Positions 1 through 5,874 of a DNA stretch of 6,169 bases are shown here, one piece after another; the first letter of the stretch is position 1, and each line of letters opens with the position of its first letter. Under the pieces are notes generated by a model, which was not told the origin of the DNA, did no database searches, and worked only from the letters and a program-made list of their open reading frames with translations. Both the position numbers and the translations under genes were made by a program. Origin of the DNA: Kouleothrix aurantiaca (GTDB lineage Bacteria; Chloroflexota; Chloroflexia; Chloroflexales; Roseiflexaceae); contig LJCR01000148.1 of the NCBI GenBank assembly GCA_001399705.1, positions 1 to 6,169 on the forward strand, written 5' to 3'.

Positions 1-290
1 GAGTAGAACCGCTCGAAGATGCCGCGCTGCATATCCATAAACAGCCGGTACGACGTGTAGGCGATGCCGCTTGAAATCGCAATCAGCAGGATGCCGGGCA
101 GCAGGTAGTTCACATAGCTGTCGGTGCCGGTTTGAATCGCGCCGCCAAACACATACACAAACAGCAGCATAAACATGATTGGCATGATCGTGACGGTGAT
201 GATTGTATCCAGGCTGCGGAAAATATGGCGCATGGAACGCCCCAGCATCACGCTCATGTCGCTGAAATAGTGTGTTCTGGCCATCTCCAT
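1..290 (-). CDS. ABC-2 type drug exporter permease, DrrB-like (3' part beyond window)
   Basis: This is the membrane-spanning subunit expected to pair with the ATPase encoded just upstream, together exporting a hydrophobic compound or drug. Only the first 96 codons are in the window; the gene runs off the left edge. The start is the ATG at 290-288, whose A is shared with the ATPase stop codon (TGATG overlap), a sign of translational coupling; an A/G-rich AAGGAAGG stretch at the end of the ATPase gene can act as ribosome binding site. The protein begins MEMARTHYFSDM, has a cytoplasmic amphipathic stretch (about 1-26), a first hydrophobic segment (about 27-50) and a second (about 60-81, with YLLPGILL). 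The N-terminal layout and the (Y/N)YLLPGI motif are typical of ABC-2/DrrB permeases. Substrate cannot be read from this fragment. Confidence 0.85.
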   Translation of the reverse strand, partial: MEMARTHYFSDMSVMLGRSMRHIFRSLDTIITVTIMPIMFMLLFVYVFGGAIQTGTDSYVNYLLPGILLIAISSGIAYTSYRLFMDMQRGIFERFY

Positions 291-1051
291 CACTTGCCTT
301 CCTTTTTGCCAATGATTGCGAGGAAAATATCCTCCAGGGTCGGCTGCTTTTCCACATACTCCACCGTTGCCGGCGGGAACAGCGTTTTCAGCTCGGCGAG
401 CGTGCCGCTTGCAATGATCTTCCCCTCGTGCAGAATCGCGATTTGGTCGGCAAGCTGCTCGGCTTCTTCCAAGTATTGTGTGGTAAGAAAGACCGTGGTG
501 CCGTTCGCCGCAAGCGCTTTGACGGTTTTCCACACCTCGATGCGCGCCTCGGGGTCAAGCCCGGTGGTCGGTTCGTCGAGGAAAATGATCGGCGGCGCGC
601 CCACCAGGCTCATGGCAATGTCGAGCCGGCGGCGCATCCCACCCGAGTAGGTAGAAACACGGCGGTTGGCGGCATCGCTCAGGCCAAAGCGGCTCAGCAG
701 TTCGTCCGCAACCTGGCGCGGGTTATTCAGATGCCGCAGCCGGGCGATCAGGAGCAGGTTTTCGCGCCCGGTCAGTATTTCGTCCACCGCGGCGAACTGC
801 CCGGTCAGGCTGATCGACTGGCGCACGCTCTCGGGCTTTGCGGCAACATCGAAACCATTAACAGCAGCAGTTCCGCCATCCTGGCGCAGCAGCGTGGTGA
901 GGATTTTGATAACCGTGGTTTTGCCCGCGCCATTGGAGCCGAGCAGGGCAAAGATGCTGCCCCGTGCCACTTCAAGATCCACGCCTTTCAGCACCTGGAG
1001 CTGCTTGTAGGATTTTTGCAGCCCGCGTACCTGGATTGCCTGGTTGTGCAT
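290..1051 (-). CDS. ABC transporter ATP-binding protein, DrrA-like (253 aa)
   Basis: This is the cytoplasmic ATPase that powers the adjacent DrrB-like permease. All nucleotide-binding motifs are intact: Walker A GSNGAGKTT (38-46), Q-loop Gln85, signature YSGGM (135-139), Walker B IIFLDEP (155-161) and D-loop GLDP (164-167). The switch position reads TTQYLEEA (190-197), with Gln192 where many ABC ATPases have His; this TTQYL form is usual in daunorubicin-resistance (DrrA) ATPases. The C-terminus carries the PTLEDIFLAIIG motif, also typical of that subfamily. The start is well supported: AGGAGGG lies 6 nt before the ATG. The gene begins 18 nt after the pentapeptide-protein stop and overlaps the permease start by one base. 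The specific substrate is unknown; an LmrR-like regulator in the operon points to multidrug or antibiotic export. Confidence 0.93.
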   Translation of the reverse strand: MHNQAIQVRGLQKSYKQLQVLKGVDLEVARGSIFALLGSNGAGKTTVIKILTTLLRQDGGTAAVNGFDVAAKPESVRQSISLTGQFAAVDEILTGRENLLLIARLRHLNNPRQVADELLSRFGLSDAANRRVSTYSGGMRRRLDIAMSLVGAPPIIFLDEPTTGLDPEARIEVWKTVKALAANGTTVFLTTQYLEEAEQLADQIAILHEGKIIASGTLAELKTLFPPATVEYVEKQPTLEDIFLAIIGKKEGK

Positions 1052-1069
1052 GTCCGGCCCTCCTGCAGT

Positions 1070-1936
1070 TTAGATAATGGTCACGGTTGGTAAATCGACC
1101 CCCATGCCTTTGAGCGCGGCGTAGGTCAGCTTATCCATCGTCGCGCCGTCAAAGCTGATGGTTTTGAGCGCGCGATAGTATTTGTTCGTCAGGGCAAAGC
1201 CGGGCACAAACGAAACATTTCTGAGCGTTGCGCCCTGGAACGATGCCTCGCTCAGCGCCGCCTTATCAAACTTGACGCCGACAAAGGTGTGCCCGTCCAG
1301 CCGCATGCCGCGCAGGTCGCACTGCCGAAAGTCGGTGCCGTTGAAAACGCAGCGCTCGAAGATTGTTTTTCGCAGATCGGTCATGGTCATGTTGACATCG
1401 ATCAGCCTGACATCGACGAACGTGACGCCCTCAAGCCCCGATGTGCTGAAGTTGGTGCGCACCAGGATCGACTGATGGAAGCTCGCACCCGACAGATCGA
1501 GCGCGTAGAAGGTGCAATCGGTCAGGTTTGCCCGGTCGAAATTGGTTTCGCGCACATCGCTGGCCTTGAATGAGCTGCCAGTCAGGTCTGCGCCCGAAAA
1601 GTCAGAGCCGCGCAGCGCGCTCCCCTCGAATTTCCGCTTATGCGCGGTAACGCCCGCGAAGTCGGTCGCGGGCAGGTTGGTGCCGCTGAAGTTTGTCAGC
1701 ACCTGGCGCTCCAGCGAGCGGGACAGGTTCGCAACCTCCTGCACGGTCTGCTCAATATCGCCAATGCTGTCGATCGTCATCGCAAAAGCGGTTTCGTCGT
1801 CCTTGCCTTCGGCTTTGAGCTCGCGGAAGCGCTCCTGCAGATCCGACAGCAGGTCGGCCTTGAGCTCGTCGACACTTTTTATGCCACTGTATGGCGCAAA
1901 AACGCCATTCACATAGCTTGTTAGCTTTTCACTCAT
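1070..1936 (-). CDS. HAAS-like domain fused to pentapeptide-repeat beta-helix (288 aa)
   Basis: Start chosen at the ATG at 1936 (MSEKLTSYV), preceded by GAGGGA; the longer reading frame to 2083 would lie inside padR. Residues about 1-70 are helical, with the pattern VDELKADLLSDLQERF...EGKDDETAFAMTIDSIGD, which resembles the HAAS/permease-prefix domain found beside PadR regulators (family recalled, not searched). From residue 83 to 243 a Phe, Leu or other hydrophobic residue occurs every fifth position without a gap in register (F83, L88, F93 ... L238, F243; only Ala98 is weak), giving about 33 pentapeptides or eight coils of a right-handed quadrilateral beta-helix. Phe and non-Phe alternate strictly from 83 to 178, then the phase slips near 193-203. 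There is no signal peptide or membrane segment, so it is probably cytoplasmic. It lies 14 nt after padR and 18 nt before the ABC ATPase. Pentapeptide proteins can mimic DNA (Qnr, MfpA), but nothing here proves that role; function is unknown. Confidence 0.9.
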   Translation of the reverse strand: MSEKLTSYVNGVFAPYSGIKSVDELKADLLSDLQERFRELKAEGKDDETAFAMTIDSIGDIEQTVQEVANLSRSLERQVLTNFSGTNLPATDFAGVTAHKRKFEGSALRGSDFSGADLTGSSFKASDVRETNFDRANLTDCTFYALDLSGASFHQSILVRTNFSTSGLEGVTFVDVRLIDVNMTMTDLRKTIFERCVFNGTDFRQCDLRGMRLDGHTFVGVKFDKAALSEASFQGATLRNVSFVPGFALTNKYYRALKTISFDGATMDKLTYAALKGMGVDLPTVTII

Positions 1937-1950
1937 TCCCTCGCATCTCC

Positions 1951-2280
1951 TTACAGCAATGTGTCGAGCACGCGCTTTGCATACTCCCAGTTGCTCTTGT
2001 TGGCGGCATAGGTGGCGCGGCCCTTTTCCGTGATCCGGAAGTATTTGCGCCTGCCACCCTGCGACTCGTCGCCCCAGTACCATGCAATGTCGCCATCCGT
2101 CTCAAGCCGCCGGACGCTGGAATACATCGTGGCTTCTTTCAGCTCGTACTCGCCGCCTGAGCGCTCGGCAATCAGCTTGACGATCTCGTAGCCGTACCGA
2201 TCGGCTTCGCAGAGAAGGCGCAAAATCATTGTGTCGGTATTGCCGCGCAGCAGGTCGGATGTAATTTTGTTTTCGGTCAT
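1951..2280 (-). CDS. PadR-family transcriptional repressor, LmrR-like (109 aa)
   Basis: This is a small winged-helix DNA-binding regulator, expected to act as a dimer and to repress its own exporter operon. Helices 1-3 span about 10-60, with the typical YGYEI (29-33) and recognition helix EATMYSSVRRLE (49-60); the wing is GGRRKYFRITEKG (75-87). A single C-terminal helix (88-109) places it in the short PadR-s2 subfamily. The stretch YWGDESQGGRRKY (68-80) matches, from memory, the Lactococcus multidrug regulator LmrR. Trp98 falls at the position of LmrR Trp96, which stacks on bound drugs, and Trp69 at LmrR Trp67. The ATG at 2280 is preferred over a GTG at 2289 because GAGGTGG (2292-2286) is then a Shine-Dalgarno sequence 5 nt upstream; the GTG lies inside it. 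It is the first gene of the operon. Ligand unknown; family call is firm. Confidence 0.93.
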   Translation of the reverse strand: MTENKITSDLLRGNTDTMILRLLCEADRYGYEIVKLIAERSGGEYELKEATMYSSVRRLETDGDIAWYWGDESQGGRRKYFRITEKGRATYAANKSNWEYAKRVLDTLL

Positions 2281-2300
2281 TGTTTCCACCTCGCGCGAGC

Positions 2301-2329
2301 AGTATATGCCATATTACTATGCCTGTCAA
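2301..2329 (-). promoter_or_regulatory. Promoter of the padR-exporter operon
   Basis: On the minus strand, TTGACA (2329-2324) and TATACT (2306-2301) are separated by exactly 17 nt: a perfect -35 and a five-of-six -10 for the housekeeping sigma factor. Transcription would begin near 2295-2293, leaving a leader of only about 14 nt that is mostly the Shine-Dalgarno sequence. A promoter this strong in front of a repressor gene fits a unit that depends on repression to stay quiet. Confidence 0.8.
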
Positions 2330-2342
2330 GGTAATTTGACAG
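2304..2342. promoter_or_regulatory. Candidate PadR operator: two inverted repeats over the operon promoter
   Basis: Two dyads overlap the promoter. CTGTCAA (2323-2329) and TTGACAG (2336-2342) form a perfect 7-bp inverted repeat with a 6-nt spacer, and one arm contains the -35 hexamer. ATATG-C-CATAT (2304-2314) is a perfect 5-bp dyad with a one-base centre over the upstream edge of the -10. A PadR dimer bound at either would block RNA polymerase. Binding is inferred from position and symmetry; the sites do not clearly match the ATGT-N8-ACAT operator described for some PadR proteins. Confidence 0.5.
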
Positions 2343-2479
2343 ACCAAATAGAAACACAGAGAAGCGCGCACGCACAAACCGAGACAAGTGGGCTGTGCAG
2401 GGTTGCGGGTGGCAGGAAGTTGGGGAGTTTGAACGCACAGCTCCAGCCGGCGCTGCGGCCCGAGCAGATCCGTGCTGAC

Positions 2480-2520
2480 AACAGGAAAAGGGAGCGGCGC
2501 TGCCGCTCCCTTTTCCTGTT
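2480..2520. terminator. Strong intrinsic terminator, perfect 19-bp stem, symmetric
   Basis: Positions 2480-2498 and 2502-2520 are exact reverse complements around a 3-nt loop. The upper stem is GGGAGCGGC/GCCGCTCCC, flanked by AAAA on one side and TTTT on the other, so each strand has a GC-rich hairpin followed by TTTTCCTGTT. It lies 32 nt past the stop of the minus-strand membrane-protein gene (2553-3110), and its main role is probably to stop that transcript before the padR promoter. The symmetry would let it work in both directions. The rest of the gap 2343-2552 holds no recognisable gene. Confidence 0.85.
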
Positions 2521-2552
2521 CCTACCAGGCGCTGCCTGGCGAGCCTTGGTAC

Positions 2553-3110
2553 TTACGCAACCGGGTGCAGGCCGAAGCGCTGCGCCACCGCCGGAGTAAT
2601 CAGGCCCAGCAGCGCGTAGCCCAGGCCGGCGATTACAAGGCCCAGCGCCACGAACGCGATACCCAGAGCAATCGCGCCGTACGAAGCGCCAATCGCCATC
2701 GCCGACAGGCTGAGCGCGGTGACCAGGCTGGCAGCGGTGAGCTGCGTGTTGCGGGCCTGGTTCGCTACTGGCTTGCCACTGGCATCCTTCAACGCGTCCT
2801 CAGCCTTGTTCGTGCCGGCCGGGTCGCCACTCGCAACCGCGAAACGGCCCATCTGGGCGTAAGTCAGATTGTTGCCGCTCGCCGCAGCGTGGTGCTGAAT
2901 GATATTGGCCATGCTCAGCGCGGTAGCCATGTTGTTCACCGGCGTGTTCGGAATTGAGGCGTCCTCAGGCGTGGTGATTTCCTGCGCGGCCAGCTGCCCT
3001 GTTACGAAATTCTGGATGTAGATGCCAGCACCTGCAACAACCAGGCCTGCCACTGCGAACGCGATACCGACAACGATCACCATCTTCGGGAAGAGACGTA
3101 GCGCTTTCAT
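2553..3110 (-). CDS. Small membrane protein of the actinobacterial 'LigA'-labelled type (185 aa)
   Basis: Start set at the ATG at 3110 (MKALRLFPKM), preceded by GAGGA with good spacing; the frame is open to 3221 but that extension is leader and promoter. The protein has an N-terminal membrane helix (about 10-32), a central polar domain (about 33-122) and two closely spaced C-terminal helices (about 126-142 and 145-170), both rich in Ala and Gly. The central part contains QLAAQEITTPEDA (39-51) and SMANIIQHHA (66-75), followed by a Tyr-Ala pair (84-85). From memory this resembles a family of actinobacterial membrane proteins (QLxxExIxxxxDA ... Axx-I-xxHA ... YA) that databases often name 'aromatic ring-opening dioxygenase LigA'. 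Nothing in it looks like a dioxygenase, and that name should not be carried over. The central domain probably faces outside. It appears monocistronic, with its own promoter and terminator. Function unknown. Confidence 0.8.
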   Translation of the reverse strand: MKALRLFPKMVIVVGIAFAVAGLVVAGAGIYIQNFVTGQLAAQEITTPEDASIPNTPVNNMATALSMANIIQHHAAASGNNLTYAQMGRFAVASGDPAGTNKAEDALKDASGKPVANQARNTQLTAASLVTALSLSAMAIGASYGAIALGIAFVALGLVIAGLGYALLGLITPAVAQRFGLHPVA

Positions 3111-3153
3111 TGGGTTCCTCCATATATGTGAAAAATCGTGATTGCTTGTACAA

Positions 3154-3182
3154 AGTATATGGGGAAACATGCTGGTATTTAA
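3154..3182 (-). promoter_or_regulatory. Probable promoter of the membrane-protein gene at 2553-3110
   Basis: On the minus strand a TATACT -10 lies at 3159-3154, about 44 nt before the ATG. Seventeen bases upstream the -35 position reads TTAAAT (3182-3177), a poor match to TTGACA. The -10 is identical to those of the padR and glycosidase promoters; the weak -35 leaves room for an activator or another sigma factor. It shares the 217-nt divergent gap 3111-3327 with nfo. Confidence 0.45.
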
Positions 3183-3271
3183 TGAATAGTTGACTACCTG
3201 TGGAGAATGCCTCGTAACCAAATATCCCCGCCTCGCTCCGATCGTGTGGTGCGCCAGCGAGCGATCCGCGC

Positions 3272-3277
3272 TATAAT
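3272..3277 (+). promoter_or_regulatory. Probable -10 element of nfo
   Basis: A perfect TATAAT stands 51 nt upstream of the nfo ATG. The -35 region at 17 nt spacing reads GTGCGC (3249-3254), which is not a match, and there is no extended -10 TG. Start of transcription would be near 3284. A 6-bp inverted repeat, CTCGCT (3232-3237) with AGCGAG (3256-3261), spans the -35 region and could be a regulator site. Confidence 0.5.
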
Positions 3278-3303
3278 GCGCCTAGCACAGATTTTCGTAT
3301 AGT

Positions 3304-3317
3304 TGCCGCACGCGGCA
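3304..3317 (+). promoter_or_regulatory. Short hairpin abutting the nfo ribosome binding site
   Basis: TGCCGC-AC-GCGGCA is a perfect 6-bp inverted repeat whose last base is the first base of the Shine-Dalgarno run AGGGGG (3317-3322). The 2-nt loop means the central pair must open, giving five stable GC-rich pairs. It could modulate ribosome access or protect the mRNA; it may also be chance in GC-rich sequence. Confidence 0.3.
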
Positions 3318-3327
3318 GGGGGCAGGC

Positions 3328-4182
3328 ATGAAATTTGGCGCGCACATGTCGACATCGGGCGGGCTGCACCGCGCATTTGCGCTTGGCGAGCGCGCCGGCT
3401 GCGACACCATCCAGATTTTCAGTAAGAACCAGCAGCAGTGGCGCGGCAAACCGCTCGGCGACGCCGAGATCGCGCAGTTCAAGGCCGAGCAGGAGCGCAG
3501 TGGCCTTGGCCCGCTGATTGTGCACGACTCCTACCTGATCAACCTGGCCTCGCCCAAGGACGATCTGTGGGAGAAGTCGATTGCGGCATTTGGCGACGAG
3601 CTGGAGCGCTGCGCGGCGCTGGGCATTCCCTACCTCGTCACGCACCCCGGCGCGCACACCGGCGCGGGCGAGGCGGCCGGCCTCCAGCGCGAGATCGCCG
3701 CGCTGAACCGCCTGCTCGACGCGGGCGTGGGCGGCGACACGATCATTCTGCTGGAAACAACCGCCGGGCAAGGCACTTGCCTGGGCCATCGCTTCGAGCA
3801 CCTCGCCGAGCTGATCGCCGGCGCGCATCACCCCGAGCGCGTAGCCGTCTGCGCCGATACCTGCCACTTGCTCGCCGCCGGCTACGACATCCGCACGCCC
3901 GCGGCATGCGCCGCCACCTTTGCCGAGTTCGACCGCGTGATTGGCCTGGATCGCCTGAAGGCGTTTCACCTGAACGACTCGCAGAAAGACCTGGGGAGCC
4001 GCGTTGATCGGCACGCGCATATTGGCGAAGGCTGCGTCGGCCTGGAAGGCTTTCGCGCCATCGTGAACGACCCGCGCTTCGAGGGGCTGCCGATGCTGCT
4101 GGAAACGCCAAAAGGCGACGACCTGGCCGAGGGCATCGCCAACCCCGCGAAGCTGCGCGGCCTGATCGCGCCGCCTGCATGA
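3328..4182 (+). CDS. nfo: Endonuclease IV, apurinic/apyrimidinic endonuclease (284 aa)
   Basis: Cleaves the DNA backbone 5' to abasic sites and removes blocked 3' ends, in base excision repair in the cytoplasm. It is a zinc-dependent TIM barrel of full length (E. coli Nfo is 285 aa). All nine expected metal ligands can be placed: His66, His106, Glu143, Asp177, His180, His214, Asp227, His229 and Glu259, each two or three residues before its E. coli counterpart. Family signatures are present: [13 protein letters not shown] (141-153), [11 protein letters not shown] (177-187) and [20 protein letters not shown] (214-233). The start is [12 protein letters not shown], with AGGGGG 5 nt before the ATG. 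The gene stands alone, divergent from the membrane-protein gene and convergent with the glycoside hydrolase. Its third codon positions look richer in G and C than the neighbours, which explains long open frames on its other strand. Confidence 0.97.
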   Translation: MKFGAHMSTSGGLHRAFALGERAGCDTIQIFSKNQQQWRGKPLGDAEIAQFKAEQERSGLGPLIVHDSYLINLASPKDDLWEKSIAAFGDELERCAALGIPYLVTHPGAHTGAGEAAGLQREIAALNRLLDAGVGGDTIILLETTAGQGTCLGHRFEHLAELIAGAHHPERVAVCADTCHLLAAGYDIRTPAACAATFAEFDRVIGLDRLKAFHLNDSQKDLGSRVDRHAHIGEGCVGLEGFRAIVNDPRFEGLPMLLETPKGDDLAEGIANPAKLRGLIAPPA

Positions 4183-4190
4183 CTGGGCCA

Positions 4191-4243
4191 CGGAAAAGAA
4201 ACAGCGGCCACCGAGTGTTGGCAATCAACTCAGTGGCCGCTGT
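4191..4243 (-). terminator. Intrinsic terminator of the glycoside hydrolase gene
   Basis: A 16-bp stem is formed by 4201-4216 and 4228-4243 around an 11-nt loop. The one imperfect position (C4212 opposite A4232 on the plus strand) becomes a G-U wobble in minus-strand RNA, and the minus-strand hairpin is followed by TTCTTTTCC, whereas the plus-strand side lacks a U tract. It therefore serves the minus-strand gene ending at 4321. It may slow nfo transcripts too, since nfo has no other evident terminator. Positions 4244-4320 show nothing recognisable. Confidence 0.75.
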
Positions 4244-4320
4244 GCGCTCTGTGGCTCAATCGGTGTGCCCTCGGCTAGCGAGCACGAGCAGTTCTTGGTT
4301 CCGTGGTTCTCGATTCTGTT

Positions 4321-5751
4321 TTACGACACCTTGCCCTGGAACTGCAAGATCGTGATCGACACCGCTGGCGCATTGAGGGAAACGGCGTTGCTGCTAAGCG
4401 AAAGCGACGACAGCGTTTTCAGGGTTGGCTGGGTGTCGCCCGAGCTCGTGCCGCGAAAGACTGTTTGCTTCACAGTTTTACTGCTGGCCTTGTAGTTCGA
4501 AAGCTTGATGCTCGCCGATTGGCTCGACGTCTTTTTGTTCAGCACCCAAACAGTTAAAGCGCCCGTTTTTGTGTTGTAGCTGGCGAAGGTGCGCAGTGTG
4601 CTGTTGCTGCTTGCTTTTACCATCGAGTCGTGCATATAGTTCGAAAACAGCGCAAGCGACTGCCCAACCGGCGTAACGGTATTATCTGGCGTTAATGCAT
4701 CAAAAACCTTTACGCCGGCATCGTTACTGATCCATCGTGTATTCCAGAACAGCGAAAACATCACCTGTGGGTACTGCAGCTGCTGGCCAAGAATATCGAA
4801 CGCAACCAGGGCGTGGCCAATATCGTTTGCGTCGCCCCAGCCGCCCCACGACAGAGCGTTATACTCAGTGATGGCAATTTTCAGCCGGCTGCGATCGGGT
4901 GCCTGCGCAAAGCGCGCAATTGCCAGATTTGCACGGTCAACATCGGCCATAAGAGTGGTTTTCGAGCTATATGCGCTGTACGATGCCCAATCGTAGGCCG
5001 GGTAGTTATGAACGACCAGAAAATCAACGTATGGGCTTGTGATCGGCAAGATCGTGCTCCACCAGGCGTCATTCCCGCCATTCACCCCGATTTTGATGCT
5101 TGGGTCGGCGGCTTTCATGGCCTGTGCAAACACTACTGCCTGCTCGGCATATTGCTGGGCGCTCGGGCTGCCGTTGAACGAACCCTGGTAGCTTTCGTTG
5201 CCAAGTTCCCAGTAGCGCACGTTGTAGTTGTGCGCGCTGGCATAGCGCACCCACGCCACGGCGCTATCGAGCAGATCTTGCGGCGCGGGCGCGGTGCCAC
5301 CCGGCTCAGCCGGCTTGAACATGCTGTCGAAATCGACCACAAGCACTGGTTCAGCGCTGCGCGATTGCGCAATCGCCATAAACTGGTCGAAATCCAGCGG
5401 CGGGCGCACAAACGAGCCGTCGGCGTTCACCAGGGTGCGGTCGCCGCTTGGCCATTCGTTTGGCCCGGTGCGCGAGAGGCTCGGCTGCGACTGCGTGAAA
5501 GGCGGAACCGACCACAGGTAGCTGTCGGATTTCTCGCCGCCGGGGTAGCGCAGCGCGCCAACATTCAGCGCTGCAATGCCATCCAGGGTATTGGTTGCGC
5601 CGTCCATCAGGTAGTTGGTGTTCAAACCCACCGACTGGCGCGACACCGCAGCGATGCGAGTTTTCGGATCAATAGTAAGCGTTGTGGCGGCATGGGCCGG
5701 CAGGGGGAGCAGCAGAAACAGCAGAACAAGGAGCAGAATACGGCGGCGCAT
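4321..5751 (-). CDS. Secreted clan GH-A glycoside hydrolase, arabinofuranosidase-like (476 aa)
   Basis: An exported enzyme that probably hydrolyses a polysaccharide by the retaining mechanism. Residues 1-21 are a signal peptide (MRRR, a Leu-rich core, cleavage after AHA). A TIM-barrel domain follows (about 25-385), with ALRYPGG (66-72) at an early strand, WELGNE (181-186) giving Glu186 as acid/base, HNYPAY (248-253), and ITEYN (294-298) giving Glu296 as nucleophile. The C-terminal part (about 390-476) is a Ser/Thr-rich beta-sandwich ending SITILQFQG, as in GH51 and GH30 enzymes. RYPGG and the WELGNE form resemble GH51 alpha-L-arabinofuranosidases, but the nucleophile motif TEYN rather than DEW is less typical, so GH30, GH39, GH44 or GH79 relatives stay possible. 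The ATG at 5751 directly precedes the signal peptide, with GGGAAAGAG upstream. No carbohydrate-binding module or membrane anchor is seen. It is monocistronic. Confidence 0.8.
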   Translation of the reverse strand: MRRRILLLVLLFLLLPLPAHAATTLTIDPKTRIAAVSRQSVGLNTNYLMDGATNTLDGIAALNVGALRYPGGEKSDSYLWSVPPFTQSQPSLSRTGPNEWPSGDRTLVNADGSFVRPPLDFDQFMAIAQSRSAEPVLVVDFDSMFKPAEPGGTAPAPQDLLDSAVAWVRYASAHNYNVRYWELGNESYQGSFNGSPSAQQYAEQAVVFAQAMKAADPSIKIGVNGGNDAWWSTILPITSPYVDFLVVHNYPAYDWASYSAYSSKTTLMADVDRANLAIARFAQAPDRSRLKIAITEYNALSWGGWGDANDIGHALVAFDILGQQLQYPQVMFSLFWNTRWISNDAGVKVFDALTPDNTVTPVGQSLALFSNYMHDSMVKASSNSTLRTFASYNTKTGALTVWVLNKKTSSQSASIKLSNYKASSKTVKQTVFRGTSSGDTQPTLKTLSSLSLSSNAVSLNAPAVSITILQFQGKVS

Positions 5752-5766
5752 TGCATTCTCTTTCCC

Positions 5767-5790
5767 AGGCTGCGTAACTGTACACAGCCT
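5767..5790 (-). promoter_or_regulatory. Leader hairpin next to the glycoside hydrolase ribosome binding site
   Basis: In the minus-strand transcript AGGCUGUGUA (5790-5781) pairs with UACGCAGCCU (5776-5767) over a 4-nt loop, a 10-bp stem with one G-U pair. On the other strand that position is a C-A mismatch, so the fold favours the mRNA. The next bases, 5766-5758, are the Shine-Dalgarno region GGGAAAGAG. It could control translation or protect the mRNA; no known riboswitch class is recognised. Confidence 0.45.
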
Positions 5791-5874
5791 TGCAAGCGTA
5801 ACAATTGGGTATCGTGACGTTGCAGTGAAAGGAAATGCCAGATGCCTGGAATAAATGGCAGACGACTCGCGAAT

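Noticed and set aside
272..1093. Long plus-strand open frame (273 aa)
   Set aside because: It lies antisense to the ABC ATPase, whose motifs are all intact. The translation shows no domain and there is no ribosome binding site of note.
1937..2083. 49-codon N-terminal extension of the pentapeptide protein
   Set aside because: The extension overlaps padR in another frame and reads as its shadow. The ATG at 1936 has a ribosome binding site and fits the gene spacing.
2281..2289. GTG start for PadR at 2289
   Set aside because: This GTG is part of the GAGGTGG ribosome binding site that serves the ATG at 2280.
2553..3110. Aromatic ring-opening dioxygenase function
   Set aside because: The name is likely to come from database labels of similar proteins. 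The protein is mostly membrane helices and has no visible iron-binding motif.
3111..3221. N-terminal extension of the membrane protein to 3221
   Set aside because: The extension covers the likely promoter and leader. The ATG at 3110 has GAGGA upstream and starts a typical membrane-protein N-terminus.
3271..4224. Long minus-strand open frame (317 aa) over nfo
   Set aside because: nfo is certain, with nine metal ligands. The opposite frame is open because of GC-rich third positions and has low-complexity Ala/Arg/Gly content.
4813..5817. Long plus-strand open frame (334 aa) over the glycosidase
   Set aside because: It is antisense to a gene with a signal peptide, catalytic motifs, promoter and terminator, and has no recognisable domain.
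5836..5860. TGCCA...TGGCA inverted repeat in the glycosidase leader as an operator
   Set aside because: The arms are only 5 bp with a 15-nt gap, too weak to separate from chance; the small CCAG-GCAT-CTGG dyad nested within it is also marginal.
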